A stretch of 64,000 nt of DNA from an uncultured Acetatifactor sp. (lineage in GTDB: Bacteria > Bacillota > Clostridia > Lachnospirales > Lachnospiraceae): positions 62,001 through 126,000 of the forward strand of contig CAKSAN010000002.1 in assembly GCA_934436435.1 (NCBI GenBank), written 5' to 3'. Positions 32,169 through 40,641 of this stretch are shown piece by piece; position 1 is the stretch's first letter, and each line of letters opens with the position of its first letter. The notes under the pieces were generated by a model. The model was not told where the DNA came from. It saw only the letters and a program-made list of their open reading frames with translations, and searched no databases. The position numbers and the translations under genes were made by a program.

Positions 32169-33596
32169 ATGTTAGTAAACACAAAGGCAAAGATCGGTGT
32201 ATTTTCCATCGCTTTGGGAGCATATCTGCCCCAGTTTCCTCAGCTGGTGCCCAATTTTGAGGCGCAGTATGAGGATTTCAAGAAGACGATCCCCGATACC
32301 GTAGACATCATTGACGGCGGCATGGTGACCACCAAGGAACAGGCTATGGCAGCAGGCGACAAGTTCCGTGCCGCAGATGTGGATCTGGTATTTTTACAGC
32401 TCCTGACCTACGCAACTTCCTATAATGTACTTCCTGCGATCCGCGATCTGGATGTACCCGTAGTATGTATCAATGTGCAGAAAAAGCTGGCTCCGGATTA
32501 TGCGAACACCGATATTCCCATCTGGCTGGGCGACCTGTATGCCTGCGGCGCCGTAGGCGAGGCCGTGGCAGACCTGGAGCGTGCAGGCAAGAGACATGCC
32601 GTGATCACCGGTGTGGTAGAAGGCGGTGACCCCGAGGTGGCAGCGCAGATCGCCGACTGGTGTAAAGCAGCGCAGGTCCGCAGACGTTTCCGTCAGACCA
32701 ATATCGCCCAGATCGGCCGTCCTTATCCCGGCATGATGGACCTCTATATCGACGAGACCAACCTGTACAACAGAATGGGTCTGTATACCAAGCAGTTCGA
32801 CTGGGAAGATATGTGGGCCATTGCGGATGACATTACCGATACCGAGGCTGTTAAGGCAAAGGCACAGGACATCATCGATACTTTCGAAGTAGAAGGCGGC
32901 GCTACCGCAGATGATGAAGACATTATGGATATGGCAAAGCATGTGCTTGCATTTGAGCAGTGGGCGAAGGATGAAGACTTAAGCATGATTGCTTCCCACT
33001 ATGCAGGCAAGGCACAGGGTGTGGCCGGAAAACTGGATTCCATGCTGATCCCCGCATTTTCCATGCTGATCAAGCAGGGCACCGCATGTGCGGTAGAAGG
33101 TGACATGAAAGTTGCCATGGCAATGTCCATTTTGAAAACCATTTCCGGTATGGGACAGCTGTCCGAGATGTACTCCATTGATTTCAATGAGGACATCTGC
33201 ATCATCGGCCATTCCGGATCCGGCGATGCGGACATCTCTCTGGCACATAAGCCCACCATGAAGATCGTAAAAGTATTCCATGGTAAGGTAGGCGGCGGCT
33301 ATCTGACACAGTTCTATCCCCCTGTAGGCCCTGTAACCTATCTGGCTATCACACAGGATAAGGATGGCAACTTCAAGTTCGTTGTGGCAGAGGGCGAGAA
33401 CCAGCCCGGACCGATCTTCACCTTCGGCGATACCAATATGCGTACCAAATTCTCAATCCCTTGCAGAGAGTTCGTGAACCGCTGGAGTGAGGCAGGCCCT
33501 ACCCATCATATGGCAGCGGCAGCCGGAAGACATATCGATACGATCCTGAAGGTTGCTAAAATATTGAATGTACCGGTAGATGTGATCACACGGTAA
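32169..33596 (+). CDS. L-arabinose/L-fucose isomerase family protein (probable L-rhamnose isomerase substitute)
   Basis: A 475-residue sugar isomerase of the AraA/FucI superfamily. The N-terminal KIGVFSIALGAYLPQFPQL and DADLVFLQLLTYATSYNVLP-like DVDLVFLQLLTYATSYN, the metal-binding region CAVEGDMKVAMAMSILKTIS with MYSIDFNEDICIIGHSGSGD, and the C-terminal GPTHHMAAAAGRH all fit. It sits between rhaB and rhaD, where the TIM-barrel L-rhamnose isomerase RhaA would be expected; no RhaA is in the window. It probably converts L-rhamnose to L-rhamnulose, or another 6-deoxy or pentose sugar feeding the same kinase. Highly expressed codon usage, strong ribosome binding site. Confidence 0.8.
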   Translation: MLVNTKAKIGVFSIALGAYLPQFPQLVPNFEAQYEDFKKTIPDTVDIIDGGMVTTKEQAMAAGDKFRAADVDLVFLQLLTYATSYNVLPAIRDLDVPVVCINVQKKLAPDYANTDIPIWLGDLYACGAVGEAVADLERAGKRHAVITGVVEGGDPEVAAQIADWCKAAQVRRRFRQTNIAQIGRPYPGMMDLYIDETNLYNRMGLYTKQFDWEDMWAIADDITDTEAVKAKAQDIIDTFEVEGGATADDEDIMDMAKHVLAFEQWAKDEDLSMIASHYAGKAQGVAGKLDSMLIPAFSMLIKQGTACAVEGDMKVAMAMSILKTISGMGQLSEMYSIDFNEDICIIGHSGSGDADISLAHKPTMKIVKVFHGKVGGGYLTQFYPPVGPVTYLAITQDKDGNFKFVVAEGENQPGPIFTFGDTNMRTKFSIPCREFVNRWSEAGPTHHMAAAAGRHIDTILKVAKILNVPVDVITR

Positions 33597-33598
33597 GG

Positions 33599-33688
33599 GC
33601 ATTTGTGTAAATATGGCGAAGTAATCACAGGAGCAAAAAGCGAACTCTGAAAAAGCGATTTTGCGAATGGGGTGCTGAATAATTACAG
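33599..33688 (+). repeat. Dispersed MITE-like element, copy 3 (left-truncated)
   Basis: Starts just after the isomerase stop with CATTTGTGTAAAT, apparently the right arm of an inner palindrome. ATGGCGAAGTAATCAC, GAGCAAAAAGCGAA and GCGATTTTGCGAATGGGG follow, with end GCTGAATAATTA. It aligns with the right half of copies 1 and 2. The left terminus and left palindrome arm are missing. Confidence 0.75.
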
Positions 33689-33747
33689 TTTGAAAAAATA
33701 TGCCTGTGGGCGGGAGTTCACAGGCAACGGAAAGGTTAGGTATTAAC

Positions 33748-34569
33748 ATGAAATTTTTAGATGCAGAATTTGTACAGGGATTTATCAGAATGGCGGATGA
33801 CGGATGGCAGCAGGGCTGGCATGAGCGTAATGGCGGCAACCTGTCTTACCGTGTGAAGCCGGAAGAGGTAGAACTGGTAAAGGAGAACTTTGAGCCGAAG
33901 GAGTTCCAGCCCATCGGTACCACCGTTCCCGCACTGGCAGGAGAGTATTTTCTGGTGACCGGCAGCGGCAAATACTTCCGTAATGTCAGCATCAAGCCGG
34001 AAGATTCCATCTGCATGATCGAACTGGATGACAAGGGTGAGAATTACCGTATCGTATGGGGACTGGTAAACGGCGGCAGACCTACCTCCGAGCTTCCCAG
34101 CCACCTGATGAATCTGGAAGTGAAGAAATTACAGGATCCCGATTACCGTGTGGTATATCATGCACACACCACCAACATTATTGCGTTGACCTTCGTCCTG
34201 CCTCTGGAGGATAAGGTATTTACCAGAGAACTGTGGGAGATGGCAACTGAGTGTCCCGTAGTATTCCCGGATGGTGTGGGTGTTGTGCCCTGGATGGTAC
34301 CGGGCGGCAGGGAGATCGCGGTAGCAACCTCCGAACTGATGAAGAAATACGATCTGGCGATCTGGGCACATCACGGAACCTTCGCCGCAGGCAAGGATTT
34401 CGACCTGACCTTCGGTCTGATGCATACCGTAGAAAAGTCCGCAGAGATCCTGGTGAAGATGCTGTCCATGCAGCCCAATAAGAGACAGACCATCACCCCC
34501 GACGATTTCCGTCATCTGGCAAAGGATTTCGGTGTGACCCTTCCCGAAGAGTTTTTATACGAAAAATAA
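33748..34569 (+). CDS. rhaD: Rhamnulose-1-phosphate aldolase
   Basis: Zinc-dependent class II aldolase that splits rhamnulose 1-phosphate to dihydroxyacetone phosphate and L-lactaldehyde. The 273-residue protein opens MKFLDAEFVQGFIRMADDGW and contains the phosphate/substrate loop QGWHERNGGNLSYRV near residue 25 and VTGSGKYFRNV near 75. The zinc ligands are in VVYHAHTTNI near 140 and WAHHGTFAAG near 210; catalytic Glu is in the TSELPSHLMN segment. ATG 33748 is chosen over an in-frame ATG at 33700 on length. Third enzyme of the rhamnose pathway here. Confidence 0.93.
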   Translation: MKFLDAEFVQGFIRMADDGWQQGWHERNGGNLSYRVKPEEVELVKENFEPKEFQPIGTTVPALAGEYFLVTGSGKYFRNVSIKPEDSICMIELDDKGENYRIVWGLVNGGRPTSELPSHLMNLEVKKLQDPDYRVVYHAHTTNIIALTFVLPLEDKVFTRELWEMATECPVVFPDGVGVVPWMVPGGREIAVATSELMKKYDLAIWAHHGTFAAGKDFDLTFGLMHTVEKSAEILVKMLSMQPNKRQTITPDDFRHLAKDFGVTLPEEFLYEK

Positions 34570-34624
34570 CGATCCGGGGAACTCACAGAGGAGCCTCGAA
34601 CCGTTATCTTGTGAATGCATGACA

Positions 34625-35593
34625 CTATCGGTGTGATTTTAAACGCGCCTCATTCGGTGTCATATCATACATTTTTTTGAACTGTTTGTAGAAAAAGTTC
34701 TGATTTTCATAGCCTACGGACAGGGCAATCTCAGACACCGGCAGCGTAGTGTGGGACAGCTGATTCATAGCGACCCGCATACGCTGCTTTGTCTGTATTT
34801 CCTTGAAGGTGGTGCCGGAATATTTTTTGATCATACGGCTCAGGGAAGAGGGAGTATATCCGACCTGTGCCGCCAGCTCGTGAAGGGTTCCGGTATCGTA
34901 ATGATCAGCCAGGTATCTGCGTACCACCACCATCAGGACGTTGCTCTGTTCATCCTTCTGATCCAATAAAATATTTTCCGCATTGCTTAAAATATGCATG
35001 AACAGAAGAGCAAAGGTATGCTCGGAGAGTTTATGCCAGTTCTGAGGCTGCTGCAAGAGCAGGAATACGGCATTATGGATCAGGTTCTGGATACAGGGAT
35101 TGTCGGAGACGGTAAAGTACAGATACTGACCGACACAACTGTCACCTTCTAGGGCATTGATGATAAAATCCGCCAGAATGTTATCCTTGTTGATCAATGT
35201 GAGGATATTCTGGAAATAGGCCGGGCGGATAATGATATTGATGCCCAGATCTTCCTGACCGCAGGCAATCACTGCATGTTCGATATGCTGGTTCATGAAT
35301 AACAGTTCTCCGGGGCGTAGGCAGATCTCTTCCTCATTTATGACATGCGTGACGGAACCGGAGAGACAATAGAAAATCTCCACGTAATCATGTTTATGCT
35401 TCGGAAAATCCACGAAACGGGTATGCCGCCGTAAAGTAATGTCATCTTCGGAATGCTCTAAAAATTTATCGCTCTCCACCACAAAATCTTTTTTGCTGGT
35501 GTAGAGATTCTTTTGAACGGAGAGAGCTCCGTTTAAAATCTGCTGTTCTTCCGGCGTGATATAGGCCGGGTCCAGAAAGCTGTTCTCGTACAT
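34625..35593 (-). CDS. AraC-family regulator with cupin sensor domain
   Basis: A 322-residue transcription factor. The N-terminal cupin domain (FPKHKHDYVEIFYCLSG, ICLRPGELLFMNQHIEHAV) probably binds a sugar, and a helical middle follows. The C-terminal double helix-turn-helix is YLADHYDTGTLHELAAQVGY...VSEIALSVGYENQNFFYKQFKK. ATG 35593 follows AAAGGAATGGG; the frame upstream to 35635 lacks support. It is convergent with the rhamnose operon and likely controls it, on location alone. Confidence 0.9.
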   Translation of the reverse strand: MYENSFLDPAYITPEEQQILNGALSVQKNLYTSKKDFVVESDKFLEHSEDDITLRRHTRFVDFPKHKHDYVEIFYCLSGSVTHVINEEEICLRPGELLFMNQHIEHAVIACGQEDLGINIIIRPAYFQNILTLINKDNILADFIINALEGDSCVGQYLYFTVSDNPCIQNLIHNAVFLLLQQPQNWHKLSEHTFALLFMHILSNAENILLDQKDEQSNVLMVVVRRYLADHYDTGTLHELAAQVGYTPSSLSRMIKKYSGTTFKEIQTKQRMRVAMNQLSHTTLPVSEIALSVGYENQNFFYKQFKKMYDMTPNEARLKSHR

Positions 35594-35819
35594 ATGAATC
35601 CCATTCCTTTCAGCAGCCTGCAAGCTTTGAAACACAGGCAGATCCTTCCACAGAGCTTATTTTACAGGAAAGATACAAAAACCTCAAGATGTGTGCAAAA
35701 AGTGATTCTGCATTGCACGTGGCATTTTTGTGTTGTATATTAGTAATGATTGTGAACAATAAGCAGCTTTGCGCCGACGGTCCAAAGTTTGTGGGTTGTG
35801 GAAAGACATGAGGATTTGT

Positions 35820-36590
35820 ATGGCAGATACCACAATAAAAAAGATTATTTGCAGTTCCTGCGGAGCGGAATTTGATGATACCCTTCCGAAATGCCCCTAT
35901 TGCGGAAGCCTGAATTATAAGGGCGCCGAAGCGGAGTATCTGGGGAGACTGGAAGGCATGCGGCAGGATATGCAGCAGCTGGAACAGGTACCGGAGCGGG
36001 AACTGAAGGAAAAGCTGAAAAAGAAACAGAAATTTGTAGTTAAGATATTTATCGTAGTTGCGGTGCTGGCGGCGGCTTTTGCAGCAATTATGTTCTTGCG
36101 GGGACGATATATAGAGCAAAGGGATGCCAAGGCGGATTATCAGTGGCAAAAAGAAAATTTTCCCATACTGGACCGCTTATATCAGGAGAAGGATCTGGAA
36201 GCACTGATGGATTTTTATGAGCAGGCCATCGAAGAGAACAGAACCATAGATCGGTGGGAACACAGTGGTATTTTCCGCTGGCTCATGAGTTGCCGGGATG
36301 CCAGGGAGTATCTGGCGCTGGAGCAGAGTGGGGAGACTTTGAATGAATATCAGCAGGCACTGCTTCTGGATGACTATTGGATGATGCGGGGAATGGACTA
36401 CAGCGAGATCATTCTGACAGAGAAAGATAAAGAGTATATCCGCCCCTATGTGGAAGAGACCCTGAACAGTATGGAAGGGCGCTATACCTTTACCGCAGAA
36501 GAGGAAAAGCAATTTACGGATACTCTTAGAAATAATTATGGTTATCCCAATTATGACGATTGTAAAGAATATATCAAGAACCACAACTAA
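35820..36590 (+). CDS. Zinc-ribbon membrane protein 1
   Basis: A 256-residue protein with an N-terminal zinc ribbon (ICSSCGAEFDD...CPYCGSLNY, CxxC-x11-CxxC near residues 12-29), a coiled-coil-prone charged helix (EGMRQDMQQLEQVPERELKEKLKK) and one membrane segment near 80-98. A ~155-residue extracytoplasmic helical domain rich in Tyr and acidic residues (LDRLYQEKDLEALMDFYEQA) follows. Not recognised as a named family. ATG 35820 follows GAGGATTTGT. It begins a three-gene cluster whose second member shares the zinc-ribbon/membrane/helical layout, suggesting duplication and a common job. Confidence 0.7.
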   Translation: MADTTIKKIICSSCGAEFDDTLPKCPYCGSLNYKGAEAEYLGRLEGMRQDMQQLEQVPERELKEKLKKKQKFVVKIFIVVAVLAAAFAAIMFLRGRYIEQRDAKADYQWQKENFPILDRLYQEKDLEALMDFYEQAIEENRTIDRWEHSGIFRWLMSCRDAREYLALEQSGETLNEYQQALLLDDYWMMRGMDYSEIILTEKDKEYIRPYVEETLNSMEGRYTFTAEEEKQFTDTLRNNYGYPNYDDCKEYIKNHN

Positions 36591-36611
36591 GGGGAAAGGA
36601 TCGCAAACAGC

Positions 36612-37400
36612 ATGATGAAATGTAAATATTGCGGGGGCAACCTGACACTGGAACAGGCCTATTGTCCTCATTGCGGAAGACCGAACGAAGAAGCAGAGCA
36701 GCATGTCAAAGACATGGAGCATTACAAGAACAACTTTGAAGATACCAAAAGCAATGTCTACGAAGTGGCAGAGAAAAATACCGAAATCATGTCACATACC
36801 GTAATTATCACGGTGCTGGTCATCTTATGTGTGATTGTTTTTACGGTAGCCACCCACAGCTGGAGCATTCACAGAAAGTGGATGCAGTGGGACTCCGAAA
36901 TCCGGCAGAGCAGCTATTTGAAACAGATGGAACAGTATCTGGAAGATGAGGATTACATAAGATTTTCTGCCTTTTGTGACAGACATTACATTCGGGCGTA
37001 TGGCGACAATGAAAGTTATAAGGATTACCGCCTGCTCATTGAGGCCAGCCTGGATTACCGTTACATTTACGAAAGCCTGATGAAGGCGGTTACTATTAAT
37101 TCCTACAGTGCTTCCAGACTTCCCGGCCTGTATGAAGATATAGCGAATTATTATGAGAGACTGGAAAAGATTCTGCATCCCGTGGACAATGAGTATATGG
37201 AAAAACAATATCAGGAACTGCCTGAGGAGAAGAAGGAAGCCATTTTGCGGATGGAAACGAATGTGAAGATGCTGTTGCAGACGTATTTCGACATGACACC
37301 GGAAGAGGCAGAGAATTTCGGCACGATGTCCAATGCAAAGAAGATCGTATTTCTGGAAGAAAAAGGCGAGGTGATGGGTTATGGTAAATCTGAAGAATAA
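36612..37400 (+). CDS. Zinc-ribbon membrane protein 2
   Basis: 262 residues with CKYCGGNLTLEQAYCPHCGR (CxxC-x10-CxxC) at the very N-terminus, a short charged linker, a membrane segment near 62-82 (VIITVLVILCVIVFTVATHS) and a C-terminal helical domain (YLEDEDYIRFSAFCDRHYIRA) whose opening echoes the first protein's LDRLYQEKDLEALMDF. Two adjacent ATGs (36612, 36615) follow AAAGGATCG. The gene overlaps the next one by 20 bp. No function is known; the orientation would put the ribbon inside and the helical domain outside. Confidence 0.7.
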   Translation: MMKCKYCGGNLTLEQAYCPHCGRPNEEAEQHVKDMEHYKNNFEDTKSNVYEVAEKNTEIMSHTVIITVLVILCVIVFTVATHSWSIHRKWMQWDSEIRQSSYLKQMEQYLEDEDYIRFSAFCDRHYIRAYGDNESYKDYRLLIEASLDYRYIYESLMKAVTINSYSASRLPGLYEDIANYYERLEKILHPVDNEYMEKQYQELPEEKKEAILRMETNVKMLLQTYFDMTPEEAENFGTMSNAKKIVFLEEKGEVMGYGKSEE

Positions 37401-37818
37401 GTTAAAGCAGGCACAGAAACAGAGCGGGGCGCTGCTTGTTATGAATCTGGTGATCGTTGCACTGTGTCTGGTATTGTTCGGTGGCGCCATCTATATGTTC
37501 CGGCAATTACACGATGCCTTTTCCCGTCCTGTGCAGACCCGGTGGATGGAAAACAATATAAGCAATGAAAATTACGCTTATCTGATAGAGAACTATCACC
37601 AGGATGAGATGTACGGAGGTCTGTTGCCTGAAAGCAAAAAGGAATGCTACGGCGTGGCGGCATATTTTGAGGCGGCTTCCATGTACAAGGCATATCTGGA
37701 GACCGGAGATACAGAACGCGCTGCCAGAGAAAAGGAGAAAATGGATGCGGCATACGAAGAAATGGGTGGCTGGAACATCGCAGCAGACAGCATCCGGGAA
37801 CAATTGGGATTAAAATAG
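37381..37818 (+). CDS. Small membrane-anchored helical protein, third member of the zinc-ribbon cluster
   Basis: 145 residues with a membrane segment near 17-39 (ALLVMNLVIVALCLVLFGGA) and an extracytoplasmic helical domain resembling the C-terminal repeats of the two upstream proteins (NENYAYLIENYHQDEMYGGL; AAYFEAASMYKAYLETGDTE, tetratricopeptide-like). It has no zinc ribbon. Its ATG lies inside the end of the preceding gene behind GGCGAGGTG, so translation is coupled. The gene is followed by the promoter of the proS T-box leader. Confidence 0.7.
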   Translation: MVNLKNKLKQAQKQSGALLVMNLVIVALCLVLFGGAIYMFRQLHDAFSRPVQTRWMENNISNENYAYLIENYHQDEMYGGLLPESKKECYGVAAYFEAASMYKAYLETGDTERAAREKEKMDAAYEEMGGWNIAADSIREQLGLK

Positions 37819-37828
37819 GGAAAGAACC

Positions 37829-37858
37829 TTGACAAATCCCGGAAGTATGCACTACAAT
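37829..37858 (+). promoter_or_regulatory. Sigma-A promoter of the T-box/proS transcript
   Basis: TTGACA at 37829-37834, 18-bp spacer, TACAAT at 37853-37858; transcription would start just before the T-box leader. Confidence 0.75.
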
Positions 37859-37872
37859 TACTTGCATACGAC

Positions 37873-38146
37873 AATGACGATGAAAAGGATCAGTACGATC
37901 GGAATGCATCCCAGAGAGAGGGGAAAGACACGGCAGCGTGCGGCTGGGAACCCCTTATGACAGAGGATCGGAAACCTCCCTTGGAGTCCTGTGCGAGACG
38001 GGAAAGCCATTCAGGCTGTTTGGAACGGCGAAGCACAGCGTAGAACCGGCGTTAACGGTGTCAGAGCAGGATACGTATTTGTATCAATCAGGGTGGTACC
38101 GCCGAGTGATCGGTCCCTTTTTCGGGAGCGATGACCCGGCGTTTTT
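37873..38146 (+). ncRNA. T-box leader controlling proS (proline-tRNA sensing)
   Basis: A tRNA-binding riboswitch. Visible parts, in order, are the GATGAAAAGGATCAGTA start of stem I, the CAGAGAG bulge (about 37911-37919), and the specifier region GGAAA-CCT-CCCTTGGAG with a likely proline codon CCT at 37975-37977. Then come the conserved T-box AGGGTGGTACCGC (38090-38102) and a terminator from 38100 to 38146 with a TTTTT tail. Uncharged tRNA-Pro would pair with the T-box and open the terminator. The codon and the downstream prolyl-tRNA synthetase agree. Confidence 0.92.
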
Positions 38147-38205
38147 CGTTTCCGTAGATCGTATTAAAAAGCAATTATTTGCAGAAAAAGAAAAGGAGAG
38201 AGAAA

Positions 38206-39639
38206 ATGGCAGACAAGAAAATGGTAGAAGCGATTACTTCCATGGAAGAAGATTTCGCCCAGTGGTATACCGATGTAGTGAAGAAAGCAGAGCTGTGCGA
38301 TTACACCAGCGTAAAGGGATGTATGGTCATCAAGCCTGCAGGCTATGCCATCTGGGAGTTGATCCAGAAGGAACTGGATGCACGCTTTAAGGAGACCGGT
38401 GTACAGAATGTATATCTTCCCATGTTTATCCCCGAGTCCCTGTTGGATAAGGAGAAGGATCATGTAGAGGGCTTTGCTCCCGAAGTGGCATGGGTTACCC
38501 ATGGCGGACTGAACGAACTTCCTGAGAGACTTTGTGTCAGACCTACTTCCGAGACGCTGTTCTGTGATTTCTACAAGAATGACATCCATTCCTACAGAGA
38601 TCTGCCCAAGGTATATAACCAGTGGTGTTCCGTAGTACGTTGGGAGAAGGAGACCAGACCTTTCCTGCGTTCCAGAGAGTTCCTGTGGCAGGAGGGACAT
38701 ACCGCACATGCTACCGAGGAAGAGGCAGAGGCAAGAACCATTCAGATGCTGAATGTATATGCAAACTTCCTGGAGGAAGTACTGGCCATTCCCGTGATCA
38801 AGGGTCAGAAGACCGAGAAGGAGAAGTTCGCAGGTGCAGTGGCAACCTATACCGTAGAAGCTCTGATGCACGACGGCAAGGCTCTGCAGTCCGGCACCAG
38901 CCACAACTTCGGTGACGGCTTTGCCAAGGCTTTCGGTATCCAGTTTGCTGACAAGGACAACACTTTAAAATATGTACATCAGACTTCCTGGGGTATGACC
39001 ACCCGTGTCATCGGTGCCATGATCATGGTACACGGCGACAACGAGGGACTGGTAATGCCTCCCCGCATCGCTCCCATCCAGATCTGCATCGTACCTGTTA
39101 TGCAGAAGAAGGAAGGCGTTCTCGACAAGGCTTATGAGCTGAGAGACCGTCTGGCAAAAGATTTCCGTGTCAAGGTAGACGACAGCGACAAGACTCCCGG
39201 CTTCAAGTTCGCAGAGGCTGAGATGAGAGGTTATCCCATCCGTGTGGAGATCGGCCCCAAGGACATCGAGGCAGGCAAGTGCGTGATCTGCCGTCGTGAT
39301 ACCAGAGAGAAGATCGAAGTCGCTCTGGAGGATCTGGAGACCAAGGCAGCAGAGATCCTCGATACCATGCAGAAGGAGATGCTGGAGAGAGCAAGAGCAC
39401 ACCGTGACAGCCATACTTACGTGGCACACAACATGGAGGAGTTCGAGCAGATTTTCAACGAAAAGTCCGGATTCGTCAAGGCTATGTGGTGCGGATGCCA
39501 GGAATGTGAAGACAAGATCAAGGAAAAGCTTGCTGTTACCAGCCGCTGCATGCCTTTTGAACAGGAACAGATCGCAGATACCTGCGTATGTTGTGGAAAA
39601 CCTGCGAAAAAGATGGTATACTGGGGTAGAGCATACTAA
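38206..39639 (+). CDS. proS: Prolyl-tRNA synthetase, short archaeal/eukaryote-like type
   Basis: Charges tRNA-Pro. The 477-residue length without the ~180-residue editing insertion, and a C-terminal zinc-type segment ([14 protein letters not shown]...[18 protein letters not shown]), identify the archaeal/eukaryote-like ProS common in Clostridia. Class II motifs are [29 protein letters not shown], the motif 2 region [20 protein letters not shown] and a motif 3 region near [20 protein letters not shown] 38206 follows AAAGGAGAGAGAA. Expression is controlled by the upstream T-box. Codon use is strongly biased. Confidence 0.96.
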   Translation: MADKKMVEAITSMEEDFAQWYTDVVKKAELCDYTSVKGCMVIKPAGYAIWELIQKELDARFKETGVQNVYLPMFIPESLLDKEKDHVEGFAPEVAWVTHGGLNELPERLCVRPTSETLFCDFYKNDIHSYRDLPKVYNQWCSVVRWEKETRPFLRSREFLWQEGHTAHATEEEAEARTIQMLNVYANFLEEVLAIPVIKGQKTEKEKFAGAVATYTVEALMHDGKALQSGTSHNFGDGFAKAFGIQFADKDNTLKYVHQTSWGMTTRVIGAMIMVHGDNEGLVMPPRIAPIQICIVPVMQKKEGVLDKAYELRDRLAKDFRVKVDDSDKTPGFKFAEAEMRGYPIRVEIGPKDIEAGKCVICRRDTREKIEVALEDLETKAAEILDTMQKEMLERARAHRDSHTYVAHNMEEFEQIFNEKSGFVKAMWCGCQECEDKIKEKLAVTSRCMPFEQEQIADTCVCCGKPAKKMVYWGRAY

Positions 39640-39660
39640 GATAATTTTTATAAGGCAAAT

Positions 39661-39708
39661 GCAGACGCAGGCCGGTAGTATTGCTACAGGGTCTGCGTCT
39701 TGTTTTTT
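39661..39708 (+). terminator. Rho-independent terminator of proS
   Basis: AGACGCAG / CTGCGTCT stem with TGTTTTTT tail, 20 bp after the stop. Confidence 0.8.
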
Positions 39709-39748
39709 CTGTAATTTATATAAAAATGCTCGGAAATGAGGAAAAGAG

Positions 39749-40615
39749 ATGATTTACAATACTTTTGAAATGTCTCAGGAAGGCTCCCTGCCGGGAGCAA
39801 AACTGATTACTTATATTCAGGATGATTCCGACGCTCTGGCTATTAACGACAGACCTTTGATCCTGCTGTGCCCGGGAGGCGGCTACACCAGAACCTCAGA
39901 CAGAGAGGCAGAGCCTATGGCATTGAAATTTCTGGCCATGGGATACCATGCGGCAGTGCTGCGTTATTCCTGCGCGCCGGCGGAATATCCCACTTCTTTA
40001 AAAGAACTGGCTTACAGCATTAAGTTCCTGCGGGAGCATGCGGAAGAGTGGCATATTGATCCCCACAAGATCGTGGTGGAAGGATGTTCCGCTGGGGGGC
40101 ATCTGGCAGCCAGCCTTGGAGTGTTCTGGGATGAGGATTTTCTGGCAGAGAGTCAGGGCCTTTCCGCTTCCGAGCATGACCTGCTGCGTCCGGACGGACT
40201 GCTGTTATGCTACCCGGTCATTACTTCCGGAGAGTTTGCCCACAGAGGATCCTTTGAAAATCTGTTGGGCAGCAGACAGGAAGAACTGGGAGAAAAGCTG
40301 TCTCTGGAAAAACAGGTAACGGATAAAGTACCGAAGACTTTTATCTGGCACACTTTTGCAGATCAGTCCGTACCGGTGGAGAATTCCCTGTTGTTCGTCA
40401 GCGCCCTTCGCAGGACCGGAGTCCCCACGGAATTCCATATGTATGAAAAGGGAGCCCATGGACTGGCACTGGCCAACAAGCTGACGGAGACCAATGACGG
40501 CAGAGCTGTACAGGAGGAATGCGCTTGCTGGATCGAACTGGCGCATACCTGGCTGGAAAGCCTGTTCGCGGGAGATGCAGAAGACGGGCTGCACGCACAG
40601 GGCAGAGAATGGTAA
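39749..40615 (+). CDS. Alpha/beta-hydrolase esterase (acetyl-esterase, Aes/BD-FAE type)
   Basis: A 288-residue cytoplasmic serine esterase. The oxyanion loop is LLCPGGGYTRTSDREAEP near residue 40, the nucleophile elbow EGCSAGGHLAASLG near 112, a late acidic residue in HTFADQSVPVENS near 208 and the catalytic His in YEKGAHGLALANK near 240. Such enzymes remove acetyl groups from plant-polysaccharide oligosaccharides. ATG 39749 follows GAGGAAAAGAG. It is co-directional with a second esterase 26 bp downstream, suggesting a paired de-acetylation role; substrate unproven. Confidence 0.85.
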   Translation: MIYNTFEMSQEGSLPGAKLITYIQDDSDALAINDRPLILLCPGGGYTRTSDREAEPMALKFLAMGYHAAVLRYSCAPAEYPTSLKELAYSIKFLREHAEEWHIDPHKIVVEGCSAGGHLAASLGVFWDEDFLAESQGLSASEHDLLRPDGLLLCYPVITSGEFAHRGSFENLLGSRQEELGEKLSLEKQVTDKVPKTFIWHTFADQSVPVENSLLFVSALRRTGVPTEFHMYEKGAHGLALANKLTETNDGRAVQEECACWIELAHTWLESLFAGDAEDGLHAQGREW

Positions 40616-40641
40616 ATGACAGATCAGAGGAGTAAGGAGCC

